Shown here: positions 31,975 to 39,102 of the stretch, one piece after another
Position numbering within the stretch: position 1 is the first letter of the stretch
Layout: the number at the start of each line of letters is the position of its first letter
NCBI GenBank assembly: GCA_036263455.1
Contig: DATAGZ010000010.1
Coordinates: 62,001 to 126,000, forward strand
Direction of reading: 5' to 3'
Length of the DNA stretch: 64,000 nucleotides
From: DATAGZ01 sp036263455
GTDB lineage: Bacteria; Pseudomonadota; Alphaproteobacteria; Dongiales; Dongiaceae
The notes under the pieces: model-generated
Told to the model about the DNA's origin: nothing
What the model saw: the letters and a program-made list of their open reading frames with translations, nothing else
Database searches by the model: none
Position numbers and translations under genes: made by a program

Positions 31975-33297
31975 CTAAAGCGACAGGGACCGCTCGTGGC
32001 CGTCGTCGTTCTGCAAGGACCAGCCTTCATCCGCATATTGCCTGAGCTTGTTGCGCAAGGTCCGGATGGAAATGCCCAGGATATTGGCGGCGTGGGTGCG
32101 ATTGCCCAGGCAATGGCTCAGCGTGTCGATAATGAGGGTGCGCTCCACTTCCGCCATGGATCGACCCACAAGCGCGGGAGAAGGGGAAGATTGTTCGGCC
32201 GCGGGCGGAAGGCGGAGATCGCCGGGTTCGATCATCGGCCCCATGGCCAGCAGGACGGCCCGGTGCAGAATATTCTCGAGTTCGCGCACATTACCGCGCC
32301 ATTCGCGCTGGCAGAGGGAATCTATGCCCGCCGGGCTGATCCCCGCCACGGCCACGCCGTTATCGGCGGCGAACTTCTTCACGAAATGGCGAGCGAGCAA
32401 TTTGATATCCTTGGGACGCTTGCGTAGCGGAGGGATTTCGACATTGAGAACATTCAGCCGGAAATACAGATCTTCGCGAAATGTCCCTTTTCGGGTTTCC
32501 TGGATCAGGTCGCGATTGGACGTCGCGATCAACCGCAGATTGACGGGGACCTTCTGGGCGCCGCCGACCCGGTCGATTTCCCGTTCTTGGATCGCGCGCA
32601 GCAATTTCGCTTGAAGGCGCGGGTGCATTTCGCTGATTTCGTCGAGCAGGAGCGTGCCGCCGCTCGCTTCCTCGAACTTGCCGATGCGGCGCGCGACTGC
32701 CCCGGTGAACGCACCCTTTTCGTGCCCGAACAATTCCGATTCAAGCAGATTTTCCGGAATCGCGGCGCAGTTGATCGAGACAAACTGACGCTGCGCCCGT
32801 TTAGAATGTGCATGAATGAAATGCGCCATGACTTCTTTGCCTGTACCGGATTCGCCGGTGATCAGGACGTTGGCATCCGAGGGGGCGATATGTTTCGCCA
32901 TGGCCACCACCTCTGCCATCAGCGGGTCTTCGTAAAGGAGCGCGGTGCCTTCCTCGGCGATGGAAGCGAGGATTGCCGCGATCAGTTCGGCATCGGGCGG
33001 CAGCGGCAGATATTCCTTGGCGCCCGCATGGATCGCCTCGGCGGCGTCCTCGGCGCGGACGTCGATGCCGCAAGCGATCAAGGCGAGATGGAAACGCTCG
33101 CGCGCGAGGTTTTCCATCATGGCGCGCACGCTGAAGCGGATATCGAAAAGCATGATATCCGCTCCCTGGCCATTCCTGAGGAACAGCAATGCCTGGTCTG
33201 GGTCTGCCGCATGAGCGACTTTGGCGCCTTTTGCAAGCGCCAACCTGCCGGCCGTGGCGAAGTGTCCTTCCATCGGACCGACGATCAAGAGGCGCAT
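31975..33297 (-). CDS. flbD: Sigma-54-dependent flagellar activator FlbD
   Basis: 440 residues. There is a receiver-like domain at 1-110 with Asp52 in MLFDIRF but a reduced acidic pocket. An AAA+ sigma-54 activation domain has Walker A GESGTGKE (148-155) and the sigma-54 contact GAFTGA near 195, and a Fis-type helix-turn-helix lies near the C-terminus (THAANILGISIRTLRNKL). Its place in fliF-fliG-fliH-fliN-flbD-flhA matches Caulobacter FlbD, which turns on late hook and filament genes. A sigma-54 promoter lies upstream of flgE in this window, a likely target. Confidence 0.93.
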   Translation of the reverse strand: MRLLIVGPMEGHFATAGRLALAKGAKVAHAADPDQALLFLRNGQGADIMLFDIRFSVRAMMENLARERFHLALIACGIDVRAEDAAEAIHAGAKEYLPLPPDAELIAAILASIAEEGTALLYEDPLMAEVVAMAKHIAPSDANVLITGESGTGKEVMAHFIHAHSKRAQRQFVSINCAAIPENLLESELFGHEKGAFTGAVARRIGKFEEASGGTLLLDEISEMHPRLQAKLLRAIQEREIDRVGGAQKVPVNLRLIATSNRDLIQETRKGTFREDLYFRLNVLNVEIPPLRKRPKDIKLLARHFVKKFAADNGVAVAGISPAGIDSLCQREWRGNVRELENILHRAVLLAMGPMIEPGDLRLPPAAEQSSPSPALVGRSMAEVERTLIIDTLSHCLGNRTHAANILGISIRTLRNKLRQYADEGWSLQNDDGHERSLSL

Positions 33298-33309
33298 GGT
33301 ATCTCCTTC

Positions 33310-33645
33310 CTAAAGGGAACGGTCGGTCTTGATGATCTCGGTCATGGTCACGCCGAGCCGGTCGTCGACCACCACCACTTCGCCGCGCGCGACCAGCCGG
33401 TTATTGACATAGATATCGATGGCTTCCCCGACTTTGCGGTCGAGTTCGACCACCGCGCCACGGCCCAGCTTGAGCAGCTGGCTGACCTGCATGGTCGATT
33501 TGCCCAGCACGGCCGAAATCTGGACGGGAATATCGTAGACGGCGTCGAGTTCACGCCCGGCCGGCAGCGCTTCTTGCGATGGATCGGTCGGCTTGACTTC
33601 GCTGTCTTCCAGTTCGTCGAGCGGCAGGGTTTCATCAGGACACAT
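33310..33645 (-). CDS. fliN: Flagellar motor switch protein FliN
   Basis: 111 residues. A short acidic N-terminus is followed by a SpoA/FliN domain (LDAVYDIPVQISAVLGKSTM, then GRGAVVELDRKVGEAIDIYV). FliN forms the C-ring with FliM and FliG and helps anchor FliH-FliI. The start at 33645 has GGAGG five bases upstream; the longer frame runs into fliH. It overlaps fliH by 11 bases. Confidence 0.94.
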   Translation of the reverse strand: MCPDETLPLDELEDSEVKPTDPSQEALPAGRELDAVYDIPVQISAVLGKSTMQVSQLLKLGRGAVVELDRKVGEAIDIYVNNRLVARGEVVVVDDRLGVTMTEIIKTDRSL

Positions 33646-34258
33646 GGGAGCCTCCGGGTTCGAGGTAACGCTCGATGATTGCCAGCAGATCGCTAGCATT
33701 GCGCTCGATACCGCCATTGTCCCAGGCGATACGGCAATCGCCCGGGCCGAGCTGCGCATCGGAGCGGATGACGAGGGGATGGAGATGCGCCTGCTTGTCA
33801 CGGAACCCTGCCAGCAGGGCGGAGACCTGGTCCGTCAGCGCTGGCGGCGCCGAGAGGGTGATCCGTCGGACTTCGGGCATATCCTCGATGACGTGGGTGA
33901 GCAATGCCTCGATCTCCACCGCGCCCGCCTGCGCGGTATAGGCAGGAAACAGACGACACAGCAGATTCCAGGCAAGCCGTCCCGTCCGCGCTACCATGTC
34001 GCCGGAAAGCCGCGCTTGCTCTTCGAGCAGGCCCGCGAGCTGGCTCTCGATCTTTTTTGCGCAGGCGGCGAGCTGGCCGTTCAGTTCCTCGCGCATTTCC
34101 GCTCTGCCGCGCTCCCGCCCTGCGGCCTCGCCGGCGGCATAGGCTTCCGCCGCGATCCGCTCACGCTCCGCCCGCGCCTTGCGCAGAGCCACGGGCTCGG
34201 CTTCGGCCGTGAAGTCCGCTTCGAAGAGGAAGCGCCCGGCATCAGTAGATAAGTTCAT
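33635..34258 (-). CDS. fliH: Flagellar export regulator FliH (FlbE-like)
   Basis: 207 residues. The N-terminal half is a charged helix with the small-residue heptad-like pattern of FliH (AEAYAAGEAAGRERG), followed by a compact domain resembling vacuolar ATPase E subunits. FliH binds FliI and tethers it to the C-ring. Sequence identity is low in this family; position between fliG and fliN supports the call (flbE in Caulobacter). It overlaps both neighbours. Confidence 0.85.
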   Translation of the reverse strand: MNLSTDAGRFLFEADFTAEAEPVALRKARAERERIAAEAYAAGEAAGRERGRAEMREELNGQLAACAKKIESQLAGLLEEQARLSGDMVARTGRLAWNLLCRLFPAYTAQAGAVEIEALLTHVIEDMPEVRRITLSAPPALTDQVSALLAGFRDKQAHLHPLVIRSDAQLGPGDCRIAWDNGGIERNASDLLAIIERYLEPGGSHVS

Positions 34259-35264
34259 CTTCGCCCTTCTTATCGCTCAGCACGATATCGCCCTTGGCGG
34301 CGAGGTCCTTGGCGAGCACGACAATGGCCATCTGTGCCTCCTCGACGTCGCGCAGCCGCACTGGCCCCATCGAGGCCATATCCTCCCTGAGCATTTTGCT
34401 GGCACGCTCCGACATGTTTTTAAGAAAGAGTTCCCTCATCTGCTCAGAAGCGCCCTTGATCGCCAGTGGCAGCTTGGCTTTATCCACACCGCGCAGCAGG
34501 GTCTGCATGCCACCGGAATCGAGCTTGCTCAGATCATCGAAAGTGAACATCAGGGACTTCACTTTTTCAGCGGCATCGCGATTGCGTTCCTCGAGCGCCG
34601 CGATAAAGCGGCTTTCGGTGCTGCGATCGAGATTGTTGAAGATCTCGGCGATCATCTCGTGTGCGTCGCGGCGCGACGTACGTGCCAGATTGGAGAGAAA
34701 TTCATTGCGCAGCGTGCGCTCGACGTCATCGAGGACGTCCTTTTGCACCGATTCCATACGCAGCATGCGCATCACCACCTCCATGGAAAATGCCTCGGGA
34801 AGCTGCGCCAGTACCTTGGCGGCGTGGTCGGATTTCATCTTGGCGAGAACCACGGCGACTGTCTGCGGGTATTCATTCTTGAGATAGTTGGCGAGGACCG
34901 CTTCGTTGACATTGCCGAGCTTGTCCCACATGGTTCGGCCGGCAGGTCCGCGGATCTCCTCCATGATCTGCTCGACCTTGTTGCGCTCCAGCACCTTGAG
35001 GAGGAGCCGTTCGGTCGTCTCGAAGGAGCCAGTAAGCGAGCCGGTCGTGGAAATCTGGTCGGCGAATTCGATACACATGCGCTCGATGATCTGGGCATTC
35101 ACCGTGCCGAGATTGGCCATGGTCTGCGAGATTTGCTTGATCTCGTCGTCGTGCATAAGCAGGAACAGCCGGGTGGCGGCTTCCTCGCCCACCGCCATCA
35201 GCAGGAGCGCCGATTTCTCCGTCCCGGACAGCATGCGAAAGTCTTCCCGGGCGGCCATGGTCAC
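34242..35264 (-). CDS. fliG: Flagellar motor switch protein FliG
   Basis: About 340 residues with FliG N, middle and C domains: LSGTEKSALLLMAVGEEAA at the start, EYPQTVAVVLAKMKSDHAAK in the middle, and the C-terminal torque helix with charged residues near MTFDDLSKLD-type sequence (MFTFDDLSKLDSGGMQTLL). FliG joins the MS ring to the C ring and contacts the stator. GTG at 35264 is preferred: it overlaps the fliF stop (GTGA) and has GGAG five bases upstream. ATGs at 35282 and 35258 are alternatives. Confidence 0.95.
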   Translation of the reverse strand: MTMAAREDFRMLSGTEKSALLLMAVGEEAATRLFLLMHDDEIKQISQTMANLGTVNAQIIERMCIEFADQISTTGSLTGSFETTERLLLKVLERNKVEQIMEEIRGPAGRTMWDKLGNVNEAVLANYLKNEYPQTVAVVLAKMKSDHAAKVLAQLPEAFSMEVVMRMLRMESVQKDVLDDVERTLRNEFLSNLARTSRRDAHEMIAEIFNNLDRSTESRFIAALEERNRDAAEKVKSLMFTFDDLSKLDSGGMQTLLRGVDKAKLPLAIKGASEQMRELFLKNMSERASKMLREDMASMGPVRLRDVEEAQMAIVVLAKDLAAKGDIVLSDKKGEDELIY

Positions 35265-36913
35265 GGTTTCTCCGCCATCCACTGCCGCATGATATTGACC
35301 GCCTGCTCGGGATGCTTGCCGACCAAATCGCCGATCTTCTTGATCGAGGAGGCGCGCACGCGTCCCTCGACCTGATTAACATCGATCATCTGCTCCATTT
35401 CGGTCGCCGCCACCTCGGCGCTGGTCAATTCCCGCGCAGAAGCGGGAAGGTTCGCCACCTGGCCCGCGCCCGCAGGCGCGGCGAGCGCCATGGCTTCCGG
35501 TGATTGCTGATAGAGTCCTGGAACCGCGGGCGCGATCTTGGTGATCCGCATGACTAGCGGGCGGATCACAAGCAGCAGAACCAGAAGCGCCACGAGTATC
35601 AAGCCGGCTTTTTCGCCGATCGTAATGAGTTCGCTCTTCCCTAGCCCAAGGAGAGGCGGATTCTCGAGCTGCGGCTGCGGCTCGTCGATGAACTGGAGGT
35701 TGACGACTTCGACATGATCGCCGCGCTGCTCGTCATAACCGATGATGGAACGGACGATCCGATTATACTGGTCGAGTTCCTCCGGCGTGCGCGGCTTATA
35801 GCTTTTCGTTCCATCCGCGCCGCTGGCGTAGAGGCCGTCGACAACCACGGCGGCATAAAGTCGTTTGATCGTGCCGCCTTCCTGGATCTCCGTCCGGGTA
35901 CTCTTGGAAATTTCATAATTGGTAGTCTCTTCGTTGCGGGCATTCTGGCTCTGCGTCGTGTTTTGGTTGGCGCCGGTATTGTTGCCCTGGTTGGGCAAAT
36001 TGGTGGTGACGGAGACCGAGTTATCGTTGCTTTTTTCCTGGTTGCTCTGATTGTCCTCGACGGTTTGCGTGGCGCGCGCCACCTGGCCGTTCGGATCGAA
36101 TTTCTCTGTGCTGGTGGTGACACGGCTGAAATCGAACTCGGCGGTGACGTCCGCGCGCACTTTGCCTGGGCCGAGGGTGCGGCTCAGGACCTCCTCGATC
36201 TCATGGGCCTTTTGCAGCTCGAACGTTCTCCTCAGGTCATCGGCCATGCCCGTGCCGCTCGTCTGATCGCCGTCGCCCCGCGCGAGCAGGTGTCCGCGGC
36301 TATCGACGATCGAGACATTACTGGGTTTCAATCCGCTGACCGCGGAGGCCACCAGGTGCTGGATGGCGGCGATTTGCCCAGAATCGAGATTGCCGCCCAA
36401 CCCCACCAGCACCGAGGCGGTCGGTTCGCTTTTTTCCCGCTGAAACAAGTCCCGGTTGGCCATGACGAGGTGAACCCGGGCGGAGCGCACGGGTTTGAGG
36501 CCGCGTATCGTACGGGCGAGCTCGCCCTCCAAGGCGCGTACCTGGCTGATCTGCTGGACGAAATCGGTACTACCCAGGGCGTCGGCCCGGTCGAAGATCT
36601 CGTAACCGACCGTGCCGCCATTGGGCAGGCCGTCGCTGGCGAGGCTGAGGCGCAGCTTGGCGATTTGATCGGCGGGCGCCTCAATCTGGCTGCCGTCGGC
36701 GCTCAGGGAATAGGGGATGTGCTGGGCGTCCAGCCGCTGGGTGATTTGCGCAGCATCACCGCTATCCAATCCCCCATAGAGCAGAGCCATGCCCGGTGTC
36801 ATGATGCGTCCGATCAAGACGGTAAAAAAAATCATAAGACCGACCAGCAGCGCCCCCAGGACGGCTAGCCGGCCCGGACCGAAGGAACGCAGAATGGCGA
36901 AGATCGACGACAT
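35261..36913 (-). CDS. fliF: Flagellar MS-ring protein FliF
   Basis: 550 residues, full length. There is an N-terminal membrane helix (about 15-38), YscJ/FliF ring-building domains (LYGGLDSGDAAQITQRLDAQ; GTVGYEIFDRADALGSTDF), a Gln/Asn-rich low-complexity loop near 290-330, and a second membrane helix (about 430-450) followed by the cytosolic FliG-binding tail. It founds basal-body assembly. It is first in its operon. The ATG has no ribosome site, and a CtrA box lies 29-43 bases upstream. Confidence 0.96.
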   Translation of the reverse strand: MSSIFAILRSFGPGRLAVLGALLVGLMIFFTVLIGRIMTPGMALLYGGLDSGDAAQITQRLDAQHIPYSLSADGSQIEAPADQIAKLRLSLASDGLPNGGTVGYEIFDRADALGSTDFVQQISQVRALEGELARTIRGLKPVRSARVHLVMANRDLFQREKSEPTASVLVGLGGNLDSGQIAAIQHLVASAVSGLKPSNVSIVDSRGHLLARGDGDQTSGTGMADDLRRTFELQKAHEIEEVLSRTLGPGKVRADVTAEFDFSRVTTSTEKFDPNGQVARATQTVEDNQSNQEKSNDNSVSVTTNLPNQGNNTGANQNTTQSQNARNEETTNYEISKSTRTEIQEGGTIKRLYAAVVVDGLYASGADGTKSYKPRTPEELDQYNRIVRSIIGYDEQRGDHVEVVNLQFIDEPQPQLENPPLLGLGKSELITIGEKAGLILVALLVLLLVIRPLVMRITKIAPAVPGLYQQSPEAMALAAPAGAGQVANLPASARELTSAEVAATEMEQMIDVNQVEGRVRASSIKKIGDLVGKHPEQAVNIMRQWMAEKP

Positions 36914-36941
36914 GGATGCCGATCAGGATAGGGACGCGTGT

Positions 36942-36956
36942 TTAAAGACGCATTAA
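36942..36956 (-). promoter_or_regulatory. Full CtrA box before fliF
   Basis: TTAA-N7-TTAA, the exact CtrA full-site consensus, in the 60-base gap between sciP and fliF. In Caulobacter the fliF promoter is a direct CtrA target. If the box overlaps the -35, the transcript would start close to the ATG. Confidence 0.65.
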
Positions 36957-36973
36957 GCAGAGGCAGTTTTTGC

Positions 36974-37264
36974 CTAGCGGCGTTTCTCGTCCGATTTTTC
37001 TCCGTGGCGGTCGAGATCGCGATAATCCTTGAGGCGCGTAGTGCGCAGGCCGCGAACTCCATGCCGGTCGAGCGAACGCTGCCAGGAAAGAAATTCCTCC
37101 GGCGAGAGTGAATAACGCGCGCACGCTTCCTCGAGCGAGAGAATGCCGGCATGGACTGCGGCCACGATCTCGGCCTTCCGCCGGATGACCCAGCGATAGG
37201 TCCCCGGAGGAGGGAGATCTTCGAGGCGCATGCGTGTGCCGAGGAAAGAAGATGACTGACCCAT
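36974..37264 (-). CDS. sciP: CtrA inhibitor SciP (DUF1153)
   Basis: 96 residues with one helix-turn-helix-like DUF1153 domain: LPPPGTYRWVIRRKAEIVAAV, ending A-V, then SLEEACARYSLSPEEFLSWQ and GLRTTRL. In Caulobacter SciP binds CtrA and blocks its activation of target promoters in new swarmer cells. It lies between the fliF operon and flgD, both likely targets of CtrA-linked control. The N-terminal ten residues before MRLEDLPPPG are uncertain; no ribosome site decides between ATG 37264 and 37231. The 86 bases upstream, up to flgD, show no clear promoter. Confidence 0.92.
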   Translation of the reverse strand: MGQSSSFLGTRMRLEDLPPPGTYRWVIRRKAEIVAAVHAGILSLEEACARYSLSPEEFLSWQRSLDRHGVRGLRTTRLKDYRDLDRHGEKSDEKRR

Positions 37265-37350
37265 GGTTTAGATATAGGGGACGGGTTTTAAAAGGCGGCT
37301 AAGGCTGAATGCAAAATGTCTCAAGAAAGGCTCAATTTTTGGGGTACGGT

Positions 37351-38004
37351 TCAGTTGCCGATCTGCTTGATTGCGCTCAAGGGGACGCTTTGGTTGCCGA
37401 GGAAGACCATGACCTGGCCGTCTTCGATCTTGACGCCGCTCACCTGCGCGATCCCGATCACGGCAGCGTCCTGCGTAGCGCCCTTGGTATCGCTCGTCGT
37501 AACCGTGGCGGTATAAGCGCCATCGGGAAGCGGCTGGCCGTTAGTATCGGTGCCGTCCCAAACGAATTGATGTGTTCCCGCCGCAGGGCTGCACGCCCGT
37601 ACCGCGACCGCGCGTCCGTTGGCGTCGCGTATGGTCACGAGGGCACTGGCCTGGTCGGTGCCCAGGCTGTAATCGAAAGCGGCCCGGCGGTTATTCAAAC
37701 TGATCCCATTGCCGTCATAGGCGACCTGTTTGCCAATTAGCGAGACGGCGCCGTAACTCGCAGTGGCCGTCTGCAATCCGATGAGCCGATCGAGGCGCTG
37801 GTTGGTTTGCAATTGTTGCTCGACATTGGTGAAAGCCACCAGTTGCTGGGTGAATTGATTGGTGTCCAGCGGCGATAGTGGATCTTGGCTCTGCAATTGC
37901 TTGGTGAGCAGCAGGAGGAAGTCATTATATTGCTTCGCCACATCCTTGCCGGTAGCAGCGGCGCCGGTGAAGGATGCGGGATTGGAAGTGGGAAAGATGC
38001 TCAT
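37351..38004 (-). CDS. flgD: Flagellar hook-capping protein FlgD
   Basis: 217 residues. The N-terminal export and cap region (KQYNDFLLLLTKQLQSQDPL, then NQFTQQLVAFTNVEQQL) is diagnostic. The C-terminal part is a FlgD beta domain with a Tudor/FnIII-like insert (HQFVWDGTDTNGQPLPDGAY). FlgD caps the growing hook while FlgE subunits add. It is the last gene of flgE-flgK-flgL-fliK-flgD; nine bases separate it from fliK. Confidence 0.95.
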   Translation of the reverse strand: MSIFPTSNPASFTGAAATGKDVAKQYNDFLLLLTKQLQSQDPLSPLDTNQFTQQLVAFTNVEQQLQTNQRLDRLIGLQTATASYGAVSLIGKQVAYDGNGISLNNRRAAFDYSLGTDQASALVTIRDANGRAVAVRACSPAAGTHQFVWDGTDTNGQPLPDGAYTATVTTSDTKGATQDAAVIGIAQVSGVKIEDGQVMVFLGNQSVPLSAIKQIGN

Positions 38005-38013
38005 GATCGGTTC

Positions 38014-39102
38014 CTATATTGCAAGATCAACGATGGCATGGGCCGAAGACGATCTGGCGCGTTCTCCGAGGGCGCTTTCTTCTGCGGGGTGGTCCGGTTG
38101 CGCTCCGGCGCGAGGCATTTCGGTAAAGGGCCGGTCGGGCTGGCCGTGGGAGTTTTGCCCGAAATCGAACTGCACCGACCCGCTTTCGGCGTGAAACCCT
38201 GCGGCGTGAAGAACATCCTGGAGCGCCGCGCGATCCTGGACGAGTAGCTCCAGTGTTTGAGGCTTCTCGGCGCCGATAACGGCGGTGACGCGATGATCAT
38301 GATCGATCGTCAGACGAATGCCGACATGGCCAAGGCTCGGCGGGTCGAGCCGCAGGGTAATGCGGTCGATTTTCGCGACCGCCGCCCGCGCGATGTGGAC
38401 GCGAATCTGCTCGGGCAGCGAGGGCGGCGGCGTACGTGCGGCGTGGGTCGGCGCCGGCATATTCGGCGTGGGGGCTATGAATGTTGCGGCGGTGGGGTGG
38501 GCGATTGCTAGGCCATTACCGCTTAAAGCAGGGGTGTCGCTTGGCGGGGTCTGGGCCTGTGAAGCCTGCGGGCGGAGAGAGAAGGAAATTCTCTCCTGGT
38601 CGATAGGCGGGTCGGTCGATATCGCCGACAAGGCCGCGAATGCATCGGCGATGGACGATGCGGCGGGCGCGGCAGGTGCCGGCGGCAGGGTTTGCCCGGC
38701 CGAGGGTAGGGCTTGGTCGCCGCTAGTGCCATTGAGCGCCGGCTGAGGAATATGCGCCGCCGCGTCTGTTCCACCGCCTTGGTCGGTACGGGCGGGAGAA
38801 AAAGACTGCGCCGTGGGTGGCGTTGCGAAAGGTGTTCCGATCAACGGATCCGCGAACAAGAAATTCGGCGTTGCGGGAAGCAAGGCGGAATCGCCGTCGC
38901 GCCTTTTTTCCGGGGTGCTCTCCTTCTCCTCGCCGGGTTTGTCGATGGGCAAGGGTTCTGTACTAGCCTGTAGGGCAACCGCCGCGCCTTGAAGCGCGGC
39001 GAGCAGGTCCGCGAACTCTGGATAGAGGGGAGCTTGTCGCACGCCGGTGGCGCTGGAATTGCCGGGCGCGGCTGACAGAGCGGGAGTATCGGAAACGATC
39101 AT
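38014..39102 (-). CDS. fliK: Flagellar hook-length control protein FliK
   Basis: 362 residues. The N-terminal two thirds is Pro/Ala/Thr-rich and probably disordered, the molecular ruler. The C-terminal Flg_hook domain is clear (ITLRLDPPSLGHVGIRLTI, then LLVQDRAALQDVLHAAGFHA). FliK is exported and switches secretion from hook to filament proteins by acting on FlhB. It overlaps flgL by four bases (ATGA). Confidence 0.9.
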   Translation of the reverse strand: MIVSDTPALSAAPGNSSATGVRQAPLYPEFADLLAALQGAAVALQASTEPLPIDKPGEEKESTPEKRRDGDSALLPATPNFLFADPLIGTPFATPPTAQSFSPARTDQGGGTDAAAHIPQPALNGTSGDQALPSAGQTLPPAPAAPAASSIADAFAALSAISTDPPIDQERISFSLRPQASQAQTPPSDTPALSGNGLAIAHPTAATFIAPTPNMPAPTHAARTPPPSLPEQIRVHIARAAVAKIDRITLRLDPPSLGHVGIRLTIDHDHRVTAVIGAEKPQTLELLVQDRAALQDVLHAAGFHAESGSVQFDFGQNSHGQPDRPFTEMPRAGAQPDHPAEESALGERARSSSAHAIVDLAI

